Origin: Rhodoblastus acidophilus
GTDB lineage: Bacteria; Pseudomonadota; Alphaproteobacteria; Rhizobiales; Beijerinckiaceae
Assembly: GCF_900187365.1 (NCBI RefSeq)
Contig: NZ_FYDG01000005.1
Coordinates: 183,747 to 247,746 of the forward strand
Length of the DNA stretch: 64,000 bases
Reading direction: 5' to 3'
A model generated the notes under the pieces. That model ran no database searches. It was not told the DNA's origin and saw only the letters and a program-made list of their open reading frames with translations. Made by a program: the position numbers and the translations under genes. Position 1 is the stretch's first letter, and the number at the start of each line of letters is the position of its first letter. Below, piece after piece: positions 11,715 through 20,159 of the stretch.

Positions 11715-12694
11715 AGACTCTCGCCGTTCTCGGCGCCGGCGCCTGGGGCACCGCGCTGGCCAACAGCGCCGCGCGCAACCACGACAAGGTGTGGATCTGG
11801 GCGCATGAGCCCTGGCTCGCGGCGGACATGCGCAAGGACCGCGAAAACAAGGCGCGCCTGCCCGGCGCGCCGCTGGCCGATTGCATCGAGCCGACCGACG
11901 ACCTCGATTGCGTGCGCGAGGCCGACCATATTCTGATGGTGACGCCCGCCCAGGTGGTGCGCTCGGTTTGCGTTTCTCTGAAAGGCCGGCTGCGGCCGGA
12001 CTCCGTGGTGGTGAGCTGCGCCAAGGGCATCGAGCGCGGCACGGGTCTCTACATGCGCGAGGTGCTGGCGGACGTGCTGCCGGATCAGCCGGGCGCCGCT
12101 CTGTCGGGACCGAGCTTCGCGGAGGACGTCGGGCGCGGCCTGCCCACGGCGGTCACGCTGGCGGCCGACCGCATCGAACTGGCGGAAATGCTCAGCGACC
12201 GGCTGGCTTCGCCGCATTTCCGGCTTTACCGCTCGGACGATCTGAAAGGCGTCGAAATCGGCGGCGCCGTGAAAAACGTGCTGGCCATCGCCTGCGGCGT
12301 CACCATGGGACGCGGCCTCGGCGCCAGCGCCCATGCCGCGCTGCTGGCGCGCGGCTTCGCGGAACTCCGGCGATTCGCGCTGGCGCAGGGCGCCAAGACC
12401 GAAACGCTGATGGGCCTTTCGGGACTCGGCGACCTCGCGCTGACCTGCTCCTCGCCGCAATCGCGCAATTATTCGCTGGGCTTCGCCATCGGACAAGGCG
12501 AAAAGCCGCAAGTCGCCGGACGCGGCGCCCTCACCGAGGGCGCGTGGACGGCGCCGATTCTCACCGCCAAGGCGCGCAGCCTCGGCGTGGAAATGCCGAT
12601 CGCGGAAGCGGTGCAGGCGATCCTGGAGGAGCGCACCGCAGTCGCCGACGCCATCGGCGCGCTGATGAGCCGGCCGTTCAAGGCCGAGGGATAG
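11711..12694 (+). CDS. gpsA: Glycerol-3-phosphate dehydrogenase [NAD(P)+]
   Basis: GpsA reduces dihydroxyacetone phosphate to sn-glycerol-3-phosphate, the backbone of phospholipids. The 327-aa protein has the Rossmann motif GAGAWGTALA at the N-terminus, the SGPSFAEDVGRGLPTAVT segment, and the catalytic lysine region GGAVKNVLAIACG. The ATG overlaps the PLD gene stop. A compact hairpin follows the stop. Confidence 0.97.
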   Translation: MKTLAVLGAGAWGTALANSAARNHDKVWIWAHEPWLAADMRKDRENKARLPGAPLADCIEPTDDLDCVREADHILMVTPAQVVRSVCVSLKGRLRPDSVVVSCAKGIERGTGLYMREVLADVLPDQPGAALSGPSFAEDVGRGLPTAVTLAADRIELAEMLSDRLASPHFRLYRSDDLKGVEIGGAVKNVLAIACGVTMGRGLGASAHAALLARGFAELRRFALAQGAKTETLMGLSGLGDLALTCSSPQSRNYSLGFAIGQGEKPQVAGRGALTEGAWTAPILTAKARSLGVEMPIAEAVQAILEERTAVADAIGALMSRPFKAEG

Positions 12695-12715
12695 CGCGCC
12701 CGCAACCCGGGCGCG
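12695..12715. terminator. Hairpin between convergent gpsA and DUF3597 gene
   Basis: An 8-bp GC-only stem (CGCGCCCG at 12695-12702, CGGGCGCG at 12708-12715) with a 5-nt loop fills most of the 26-nt gap between two convergent genes. It lacks a T-tract, so a bidirectional terminator is likely by position only. Confidence 0.5.
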
Positions 12716-12720
12716 TCGCC

Positions 12721-13149
12721 TCAACGCTTGAGCAGTTCGGACGGAACCTCGCCGCCATTGGCGGCGACAAGGTCGATCACCTTCTTGTGCAGCCAGACAT
12801 TCATGACGGCGGTGTCTTCCGTATCGCCGTCATATTTCAACTCGGCGGCCAATTGCTTGCGCGCGGCCAGGCTGGAATCGAGACCGAGCAGTTTCAAGAG
12901 GTCGACGATGGAGACGCGCCAGTCCAGGGTTTCGGGATTGGCGTCGTTCAGATCGTCGAGGACTTTGGCGATATCGACATGGGCTGCCGGCGTCGCCGCC
13001 GCGGGCGTTTGCCCGGCCGGGACGGACCCGGCCGGAGAGACAGGGGCGTTGGCCGCGTTCGCCGCGCCTGGTTCGGGCTGTGAGGCGGAGGCGGGTGTCG
13101 CCGGGGCCGAACCAAAAATCTTGTTGATGATTGAACCGAAGATGCTCAC
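12721..13149 (-). CDS. DUF3597 domain protein
   Basis: This 142-aa protein matches the DUF3597 layout: N-terminal MSIFGSIINKIFG, an Ala/Pro-rich linker (about 15-55), and a C-terminal helical domain (about 58-142) with VDIAKVLDDLNDANPETLDWRVSIVDLLKLL and a terminal HKKVIDLVAANGG. The C-terminal domain resembles peptidoglycan-binding-like modules, but function is unknown. The start is GTG with AGGGAGGA upstream. It lies opposite to its neighbours, inserted between gpsA and the YciI/EVE pair. Confidence 0.85.
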   Translation of the reverse strand: MSIFGSIINKIFGSAPATPASASQPEPGAANAANAPVSPAGSVPAGQTPAAATPAAHVDIAKVLDDLNDANPETLDWRVSIVDLLKLLGLDSSLAARKQLAAELKYDGDTEDTAVMNVWLHKKVIDLVAANGGEVPSELLKR

Positions 13150-13339
13150 GGGAAATCCTCCCTGCTCGCAATAAAACGGTCCTGCACAGTCTTTCGTTCA
13201 CCGTCAGGCGCTGGAACAGTAGGACCAATGTGCGACGCTTACAACACGCCGGGGGCCAAACGGGATTGAATGCGCCGGCCAAGTTATGCAAGCATCTGGC
13301 GACGCTCATTTAAATGTTGAACCCTTGAGAGCCTTTCCC

Positions 13340-13627
13340 ATGCATTACGTCGCCATCTGCCTCGACAAGCCCGATTCGCTGGCCAAACGGACCGAAAATC
13401 GCACCGCACATCTCGGTTTTCTCGCCGCCAACGCCGCCAAGGTGAAGCTCGGCGGCCCGTTTCTGGACGCTGGCGGAAAGATGTGCGGCTCCATGCTGAT
13501 TCTCGATTGCGCCGACGAAGCCGAGGCCAAAAGCCTGCTGGCGCAGGACCCCTACGCCCATGCGGACCTGTTCGCGTCGGTGGAGCTTCGCGCATTCAAG
13601 CCCGTGGTCGGCGTCTCCCTGGCATGA
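13340..13627 (+). CDS. YciI-like protein
   Basis: This 95-aa protein has the YciI ferredoxin-like fold pattern: MHYVAICLDKPDSLAKR, a central R-x-x-H (ENRTAHLGFLAAN), GGPFLDAGGKMCGSMLI and DPYAHADLF. YCII proteins carry a conserved His/Asp pair; their substrates are mostly unknown. The start at 13340 gives family length; a longer in-frame start adds a non-conserved tail. The stop overlaps the EVE gene start (ATGA). Confidence 0.88.
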   Translation: MHYVAICLDKPDSLAKRTENRTAHLGFLAANAAKVKLGGPFLDAGGKMCGSMLILDCADEAEAKSLLAQDPYAHADLFASVELRAFKPVVGVSLA

Positions 13628-14040
13628 GCGCCTTCTGGCTATTCAAGAGCGAGCCCGACGCGTGGTCCTGGGACCAGATGGTCGCCTGCGGCGCGGCGGG
13701 AACCGGCTGGACCGGCGTGCGCAACCATCTGGCGAAGAAGCAGATGCAGGCCATGCAGGCCGGCGATCTCGGCTTCTTCTACCACTCCAACGTCGGCAAG
13801 GCCGTGGTGGGGGTGGTCGAAGTCATCAAGACGTTCCACCCCGACCCCACCGACGAGAGCGGCAAGTTCGGCATGGTGGACGTGCGCGCGGTGGAGCCGC
13901 TGCCGCGCCCGGTGACGCTGGAGGAGATCAAGGCCGACGCGCGCTTCGCCGATATGGCGCTGGTCACCAACATGCGTCTTTCGGTTCAGCCGGTCTCGGC
14001 CGAACATTGGAACGCGATCCGGGCGCTGGGCGGGCTGTGA
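13624..14040 (+). CDS. EVE domain protein (thymocyte nuclear protein 1-like)
   Basis: EVE domains belong to the PUA-like fold and bind modified bases in RNA or DNA. The 138-aa protein shows the family signature FWLFKSEPDAWSWDQM, then GVRNHLAKKQMQAMQAGDLGFFYHSN and a C-terminal NMRLSVQPVSAEHW. The YciI-EVE pair beside gpsA/tsaD is a common arrangement in Alphaproteobacteria, here with overlapping genes. No restriction gene is nearby, so a housekeeping role is likelier than defence. Confidence 0.93.
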   Translation: MSAFWLFKSEPDAWSWDQMVACGAAGTGWTGVRNHLAKKQMQAMQAGDLGFFYHSNVGKAVVGVVEVIKTFHPDPTDESGKFGMVDVRAVEPLPRPVTLEEIKADARFADMALVTNMRLSVQPVSAEHWNAIRALGGL

Positions 14041-14050
14041 CGGACTCGCT

Positions 14051-14599
14051 CTAGAAATCGTCCGGATCGAGTCCGCCGGGCTGGGCGACGCCGGCCGCCA
14101 CGCCGGCGAGCCAGCGCCGCAAGGCGCGTTCGCGCTTGGGCCGCATGCCCTCGGCAAGACGCGCCGACGCCGCCTCGATCCGCTCCCGGCCCAGCCGCAG
14201 GATCGTCTCGCCCTGCGGCGTCAGCGCCAGCGGCCGCGCCCGGGAGCCATTGGCGCGGAGATCGTTGGCGACGGCGCCGTCCTCCTCGCGCACCAGACCG
14301 GCGCGACGCAGATTGGCGATGATCAGGCTGACCGTTTGCGGCGTCAGCTTGACGCGCCGCGCGATATCGGCGGCCAGCAAGCCGGGACTCGCCCCAAGCA
14401 GATGCAGCGCCGCCAGTTGCGGCGGCGTCACGCCGAGATCGGCGAGCAGGCGCTCCTCCGCCAACCGCTGCGCCGCGGCCGCCTGGCGCAACAACGTCGC
14501 GAGATCGCCATTTTCGCCGGGAAGCTCCGAAAGACGCAGCTGTTTGCGCTTGTCAGCCTCCGGCGCGGCGAATTCCTGGGGGACGCGAAGTTTGGTCAT
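14051..14599 (-). CDS. MarR-family transcriptional regulator
   Basis: This 182-aa protein has a central winged helix-turn-helix (about 52-130): TPPQLAALHLLGASPGLLAADIARRVKLTPQTVSLIIANLRRAGLV, followed by a wing containing Arg-Ala-Arg-Pro-Leu. The N-terminal 30 residues are charged and not typical. It is divergent from zapE; a palindrome in the shared region is a candidate autoregulatory operator. The ligand and targets are unknown. Confidence 0.88.
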   Translation of the reverse strand: MTKLRVPQEFAAPEADKRKQLRLSELPGENGDLATLLRQAAAAQRLAEERLLADLGVTPPQLAALHLLGASPGLLAADIARRVKLTPQTVSLIIANLRRAGLVREEDGAVANDLRANGSRARPLALTPQGETILRLGRERIEAASARLAEGMRPKRERALRRWLAGVAAGVAQPGGLDPDDF

Positions 14600-14663
14600 G
14601 GTTGGCCCGATGCAAGTCGAAGTCGATTTAATCTTACGCTGTGAATGGCTCAGCCGCCGCCGG

Positions 14664-14678
14664 AATTTGTGACAAATT
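14664..14678. promoter_or_regulatory. Palindrome in the marR-zapE divergent region
   Basis: AATTTGT-G-ACAAATT is a perfect 15-bp palindrome with a single central base. It stands out as AT-rich in GC-rich DNA. It lies 65 nt from the marR start and 91 nt from the zapE start, a fitting place for a MarR operator. Its right half shares the octamer TGACAAAT with the palindrome at 16576-16601. Confidence 0.55.
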
Positions 14679-14769
14679 GCCCACCTTTTCCTCTCGTCTA
14701 GGCGAAAGGCGAGCTTGTCATCGCTCCGGCTGCGCCTTTACACGAAACCATTGCCGCCGGACACACCCG

Positions 14770-15951
14770 ATGGAAAGCTCTCCTCGCTCGATCGCCGACC
14801 GCTACAATGCCCTGGTTGCGGAGGGCCGCATCGAACGCGACGCGCATCAGGCGCTGATCGTGGCGAAGCTCGACGCTTTGCGCGCAGCCCTGGTCGAATC
14901 GCGTCTCGCGAAAAAATCGAGCGCGCTGGGCTGGCTGTTCGGCGCGCGCCGCGGCGCGGAGACGCCGATCAAAGGCCTGTATGTCTGGGGCTCGGTCGGG
15001 CGCGGCAAGACCATGCTGATGGACCTGTTCTTCGAGTCGGTTCCGCTGGAATCGAAGCGGCGCGTCCATTTCCACGCCTTCATGGCCGACGCCCACCGGC
15101 GGATTTTCGACTGGCGCCAGAAGAAGAAAGCCAACGCGGTCAAGGGCGACGATCCGATCGTCCCGGTGGCCGAAGCGCTGGCCAGGGACGCCACGCTGCT
15201 GTGTTTCGACGAATTCGCCGTGACCGACATCGCCGACGCCATGATCCTGGGCCGGCTGTTCCAGGCGCTCTGGGCGCGAAACGTGGTCGTGGTCGCCACC
15301 TCCAACGTCGATCCGGGCGATCTTTACCGCGACGGGCTCAATCGCGCGCTGTTCCTGCCCTTCATCGAATTGATCCGCGCCAATATGGACGTGATGAAGC
15401 TCGACGCCCCCCGCGATTTTCGCTTGGAGCGGCTGGAGAACGCGCCCGTCTGGCTCACCCCTCCTGACGATCACGCGAAAGCCACGCTGACCAAAGCGTT
15501 TACCGCCCTGAGCGGCGTCGCCAAGGGCGCGGCGACGCGCCTGCCCATTTTGGGCCGTGAGGTCGCAGTGCCGGAAGCCGCCGGCCATGTCGCGCGGTTC
15601 GATTACGCCGATCTGTGCAAGATGCCGTTGGGCGCGGCGGATTTCGTCATGATCTCGGACTGTTTCCATACGCTGATCGTGGACAACATCCCGGTGATCG
15701 GGCCGGACGAGCGCAACGAGGCCAAGCGTTTCATCAATCTGATCGACGCGCTCTACGACCGGCGGGTCAAGCTGCTGGCCTCGGCCGCGGCCGAACCGCA
15801 CGAGCTTTACCGGGCGCCGCAGGGCCGCGAAGCCTTCGAATTCGAGCGCACCGTGTCCCGGCTGATCGAAATGCGCTCCAAAGATTATCTGGCGCAGCCG
15901 CACGCCAGCATCGGGATCAGCGGCGACACAGCGGGTCTGGTCGAGACATGA
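14770..15951 (+). CDS. zapE: AFG1-family ATPase (ZapE-like)
   Basis: ZapE/AFG1 proteins are AAA-like ATPases; in E. coli ZapE acts at the Z ring, and the mitochondrial homologue assists in turnover of respiratory subunits. The 393-aa protein has Walker A GSVGRGKT (74-81), Walker B LLCFDEFAVTD, and a conserved ATSNVDPGDLYRDGLNR sensor region. The start at 14770 is chosen because homology to the family (RYNALVAEGRIERDAHQ) begins there. Its stop overlaps the start of the TetR gene. In many Alphaproteobacteria this gene precedes mdh, as here. Confidence 0.95.
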   Translation: MESSPRSIADRYNALVAEGRIERDAHQALIVAKLDALRAALVESRLAKKSSALGWLFGARRGAETPIKGLYVWGSVGRGKTMLMDLFFESVPLESKRRVHFHAFMADAHRRIFDWRQKKKANAVKGDDPIVPVAEALARDATLLCFDEFAVTDIADAMILGRLFQALWARNVVVVATSNVDPGDLYRDGLNRALFLPFIELIRANMDVMKLDAPRDFRLERLENAPVWLTPPDDHAKATLTKAFTALSGVAKGAATRLPILGREVAVPEAAGHVARFDYADLCKMPLGAADFVMISDCFHTLIVDNIPVIGPDERNEAKRFINLIDALYDRRVKLLASAAAEPHELYRAPQGREAFEFERTVSRLIEMRSKDYLAQPHASIGISGDTAGLVET

Positions 15952-16580
15952 GCGCGTCCGCGTCGGCGCGACCGCCCGAGACGACGCCCGACCAAAGGAT
16001 TCTTGAACACGCCTGCGATCATCTGCGGCGCTTCGGCCCGAAACGGACGACGATCCTCGACATTGCCGAGGCCGCGGGCATGTCGCACGCCAATGTCTAT
16101 CGGTATTTTCCGTCCAAGCTCGCCCTGTTCGACGCGGTGACAGAGCAATGGCTGAAGGCGCTGGAAAGCCAGTTGCGCGTGATCAAGGAGGGGCCGGACC
16201 CTGCCTATGACAAGCTGGAGCGGGCGCTGTCCGCCATCCAGAAGACCTATCGCGCCAAGCTCGAGGCCGATCCGGCCTTGTTCGACCTGCTCTGCGACGC
16301 CATCGCGAAGAACCGCGTCGTCGCGCGCAAGCACCGCAACAAGATGCAGGGCGAAATTCAGGCGATCGTGGAAGAGGGCATCAATTCCGGCTCGTTTCGC
16401 CTGGCGGACAGGCGCCGCGCCATGGCGCTGGTGTTCGACCTGGCGCACCGTTTCATTCAGCCGATCTCCATCGCGCTCGACCGGTTCATCCCGACGCCGG
16501 ATCTGGATTTTCGCGCCAGCCGGGCCTTCGCCGCGATCCAGCGCAGCCTTGTCTATGGCGATCCCGACTTTGACTTATGA
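15948..16580 (+). CDS. TetR-family transcriptional regulator
   Basis: This 210-aa protein has an N-terminal helix-turn-helix (about 34-63: TTILDIAEAAGMSHANVYRYFPSKLALFDAV), the TetR signature. Residues 70-200 form the ligand/dimer domain; the ligand is unknown. The gene overlaps zapE (ATGA), so it is probably expressed with zapE. A perfect 26-bp inverted repeat begins within its last codons and is a candidate operator. Confidence 0.92.
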   Translation: MSASASARPPETTPDQRILEHACDHLRRFGPKRTTILDIAEAAGMSHANVYRYFPSKLALFDAVTEQWLKALESQLRVIKEGPDPAYDKLERALSAIQKTYRAKLEADPALFDLLCDAIAKNRVVARKHRNKMQGEIQAIVEEGINSGSFRLADRRRAMALVFDLAHRFIQPISIALDRFIPTPDLDFRASRAFAAIQRSLVYGDPDFDL

Positions 16581-16601
16581 CAAATAATGTTATTTGTCAT
16601 A
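16576..16601. promoter_or_regulatory. Perfect 26-bp inverted repeat over the tetR stop codon
   Basis: Arms TATGACAAATAA (16576-16587) and TTATTTGTCATA (16590-16601) are perfectly complementary around a central TG. The 2-nt centre makes a hairpin unlikely and a dimeric protein site likely. It is markedly AT-rich and lies 231 nt upstream of mdh. A TetR autoregulatory site controlling mdh is one idea. The outer half-sites also read TATGA-N16-TCATA, close to the known NikR operator GTATGA-N16-TCATAC, but no nickel gene is nearby. Confidence 0.6.
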
Positions 16602-16817
16602 GACTTGCCGCGCCCCGCCGTCCGCCGCCGCGAAAACGGTCTAACATCCTGATACTTAGCCACCTTCCAAGCTCGATCTGCGGCTTTTTGTCGCCCCGCG
16701 GCGGGCGCGCCCCCGGCCGTTAGCCTTTCTCCCGACTTGAAAGCCCGGCCGCTTGGAGGCACAAGCCCTGTCCGACACTGAGGCCAACCCTGCCGCGCGG
16801 GCGCGCAGGGATCATGA

Positions 16818-17795
<978 letters not shown>

Positions 17796-17801
17796 TTTTT
17801 C

Positions 17802-17840
17802 GATCCAGTCCCCGGCGACGACCGTCGGGGACTGCGGATC
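17802..17840 (+). other. Strong hairpin between mdh and sucC
   Basis: CAGTCCCCG (17806-17814) pairs with CGGGGACTG (17826-17834), and flanking GATCC/GGATC can extend the stem after a small bulge. There is no T-tract. It could be a 3' end stabiliser for mdh mRNA or a partial terminator that sets mdh:sucCD ratios. Confidence 0.45.
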
Positions 17841-17893
17841 CGCACGGCGAGAACAGCCGGCGGCGCCGCACATCTCTCCTCGGGAGGTTTTGA

Positions 17894-19090
17894 ATGAATA
17901 TTCACGAGTACCAGGCGAAAGCCATCCTCAAAGAATTCGGCGCGCCGGTTTCGCGCGGCGTTGCCGTGCTGAAAGTCGAGCAGGCCGAGGCGGCCGCGAA
18001 GGAGCTCGGCGGTCCGCTCTGGGTCGTCAAATCGCAGATTCACGCCGGCGGACGCGGCAAGGGCAAGTTCAAGGAAGCGAGCGCCGGCGACAAGGGCGGC
18101 GTGCGCCTCGCCAAGTCGATCGACGAGGTCAAGGAAAACGTCAAGCAGATGCTCGGCGCCACGCTGGTGACCGTCCAGACCGGCCCGGCCGGCAAGCAGG
18201 TCAACCGCCTCTATATCGAGGAAGGCGCGGATATCGAGAAGGAATTCTACCTCTCGGCTCTGGTCGACCGCGCGACCTCGCGCGTCTCCTTCGTCGTGTC
18301 CACCGAAGGCGGCATGGACATCGAGGACGTCGCCCACCACACGCCCGAAAAGATCAAGACTTTCTCCGTCGATCCGGCCACCGGCGTGATGCCGCATCAC
18401 GGCCGCACCGTCGCCCAGGCGCTGAACCTCACCGGCGATCTCGCCAAGCAGGCCGGCAAGCTCGTGGACATTCTCTACAAGGCGTTCGTCGCCAAAGACA
18501 TGTCCATGCTGGAGATCAACCCGCTGATCGTCACCAAGCAGGGCGACCTGCGCGTGCTCGACGCCAAGGTGTCGTTCGATTCCAACGCGCTTTACCGTCA
18601 CCCCGACGTGTTCGCGCTGCGCGACGAGACCGAGGAGGACGCCAAGGAAATCGAAGCGTCCAAACATGACCTGTCCTATGTCGCCCTCGACGGCGACATC
18701 GGCTGCATGGTCAACGGCGCGGGCCTCGCCATGGCGACCATGGACATCATCAAGCTCTATGGCATGGAGCCCGCCAACTTCCTCGACGTCGGCGGCGGCG
18801 CCACCACGGAGAAGGTCACGGCGGCGTTCAAGATCATCACCGCAGACCCGAACGTGAAGGGCATCCTCGTCAATATCTTCGGCGGCATCATGCGCTGCGA
18901 CGTGATCGCGGAAGGCGTGATCGCGGCCGTGAAGGAAGTGGGCCTGAAGGTTCCGCTGGTGGTGCGCCTCGAAGGCACCAATGTCGATCTCGGCAAGAAG
19001 ATCATCAGCGAATCCGGTCTCAACGTCATCTCCGCCGATGACCTCGACGACGCCGCCCAGAAAATCGTCAAGGCCGTGAAGGAGGTTTGA
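17894..19090 (+). CDS. sucC: Succinate-CoA ligase (ADP-forming) beta subunit
   Basis: SucC holds the nucleotide-binding ATP-grasp domain of succinyl-CoA synthetase, which makes ATP from succinyl-CoA. The 398-aa protein starts [16 protein letters not shown], has the ATP-grasp core with [17 protein letters not shown], and ends with the CoA-ligase domain ([19 protein letters not shown]). GGGAGG precedes the ATG. The sucD start follows after one nucleotide. Confidence 0.98.
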   Translation: MNIHEYQAKAILKEFGAPVSRGVAVLKVEQAEAAAKELGGPLWVVKSQIHAGGRGKGKFKEASAGDKGGVRLAKSIDEVKENVKQMLGATLVTVQTGPAGKQVNRLYIEEGADIEKEFYLSALVDRATSRVSFVVSTEGGMDIEDVAHHTPEKIKTFSVDPATGVMPHHGRTVAQALNLTGDLAKQAGKLVDILYKAFVAKDMSMLEINPLIVTKQGDLRVLDAKVSFDSNALYRHPDVFALRDETEEDAKEIEASKHDLSYVALDGDIGCMVNGAGLAMATMDIIKLYGMEPANFLDVGGGATTEKVTAAFKIITADPNVKGILVNIFGGIMRCDVIAEGVIAAVKEVGLKVPLVVRLEGTNVDLGKKIISESGLNVISADDLDDAAQKIVKAVKEV

Positions 19091-19091
19091 C

Positions 19092-19982
19092 ATGTCCATC
19101 CTGATCGACAGCAACACCAAAATCATCACCCAGGGTTTTACGGGCAAGAACGGCACGTTCCACTCTGAACAGGCGCTGGCCTATTTCGGCACCAAGGTCG
19201 TCGGCGGCACCTCGCCCGGCAAGGGCGGAAAAACCCATCTGGGCCTGCCGGTGTTCGACACGGTCGCGGAAGCCAAAGAGGCCACCGGCGCCGACGCCTC
19301 CGTGATCTACGTGCCGCCGCCCGGCGCGGCCGACGCGATCTGCGAGGCCATCGACGCGGAAATTCCGCTGATCGTCTGCATCACCGAGGGCATCCCGGTC
19401 GAGGACATGATCAAGGTGAAGCGGTCGCTGATCGGCTCGAAGTCGCGCCTGATCGGCCCGAACTGCCCCGGCGTCATGACCGCCAACCAATGCAAGATCG
19501 GCATCATGCCCGGCAATATTTTCAAGCCGGGCAATGTCGGCATCGTCTCGCGTTCGGGCACGCTGACCTATGAAGCGGTGTTCCAGACCACGCAGGTCGG
19601 CCTCGGCCAGACCACGGCGGTCGGCATTGGCGGCGACCCCGTCAAGGGCACCGAATTCATCGACATGCTCGAACTGTTCCTGGCCGACGACAAGACCGAA
19701 TCGATCATCATGATCGGCGAAATCGGCGGTTCGGCGGAAGAGGATGCGGCGCAGTTCATCGCCGACGAGGCCAAGCGCGGCCGCAAGAAGCCGATGGTCG
19801 GCTTCATCGCGGGCCGCACCGCCCCTCCCGGCCGCCGCATGGGCCATGCCGGCGCGATCATCGCCGGCGGCAAGGGCGGCGCCGCGGACAAGATCGCCGC
19901 GATGGAAGCCGCGGGCATCCGCGTCTCTCCCTCGCCGGCGCGACTGGGCTCGACCCTGGTCGATGTTCTGAAGGGCAAATGA
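19092..19982 (+). CDS. sucD: Succinate-CoA ligase alpha subunit
   Basis: SucD binds CoA and carries the phosphohistidine intermediate. The 296-aa protein has the CoA-binding Rossmann domain ([16 protein letters not shown]), GPNCPGVMT, and the active-site His252 in [14 protein letters not shown]. It is essentially contiguous with sucC and followed by a strong terminator, so mdh-sucC-sucD may form one transcription unit apart from sucA. Confidence 0.98.
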   Translation: MSILIDSNTKIITQGFTGKNGTFHSEQALAYFGTKVVGGTSPGKGGKTHLGLPVFDTVAEAKEATGADASVIYVPPPGAADAICEAIDAEIPLIVCITEGIPVEDMIKVKRSLIGSKSRLIGPNCPGVMTANQCKIGIMPGNIFKPGNVGIVSRSGTLTYEAVFQTTQVGLGQTTAVGIGGDPVKGTEFIDMLELFLADDKTESIIMIGEIGGSAEEDAAQFIADEAKRGRKKPMVGFIAGRTAPPGRRMGHAGAIIAGGKGGAADKIAAMEAAGIRVSPSPARLGSTLVDVLKGK

Positions 19983-19987
19983 TTTGA

Positions 19988-20022
19988 GGCGCGGGCGAAA
20001 ACAACAACGCCCGCGCCTTTTT
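19988..20022 (+). terminator. Rho-independent terminator after sucD
   Basis: A perfect 10-bp stem (GGCGCGGGCG at 19988-19997, CGCCCGCGCC at 20008-20017) with a 10-nt A-rich loop is followed directly by TTTTTCC. This is one of the clearest intrinsic terminators in the window and implies that sucA has its own promoter within 20023-20159. Confidence 0.88.
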
Positions 20023-20159
20023 CCTTCCGTCGGTCAAGAGAGCCGCCGGCGGAAGCCCCGAGACAAACTCGGTTTGAGGCTCGAATGCATTCCACGGGGA
20101 ATGCCTGATACCGCGGGCAAAGTCGCGACAGCGGCGGCGGGTCGAGAGGAAAAACCATT

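Noticed and set aside
13340..14040. YciI-EVE pair as a defence system
   Set aside because: EVE domains occur in defence fusions, but this is a standalone EVE protein in a conserved housekeeping context with no nuclease partner.
16576..16601. Inverted repeat as an intrinsic terminator of tetR
   Set aside because: The arms are AT-rich with a 2-nt centre and no T-tract follows, so a stable RNA hairpin is unlikely.
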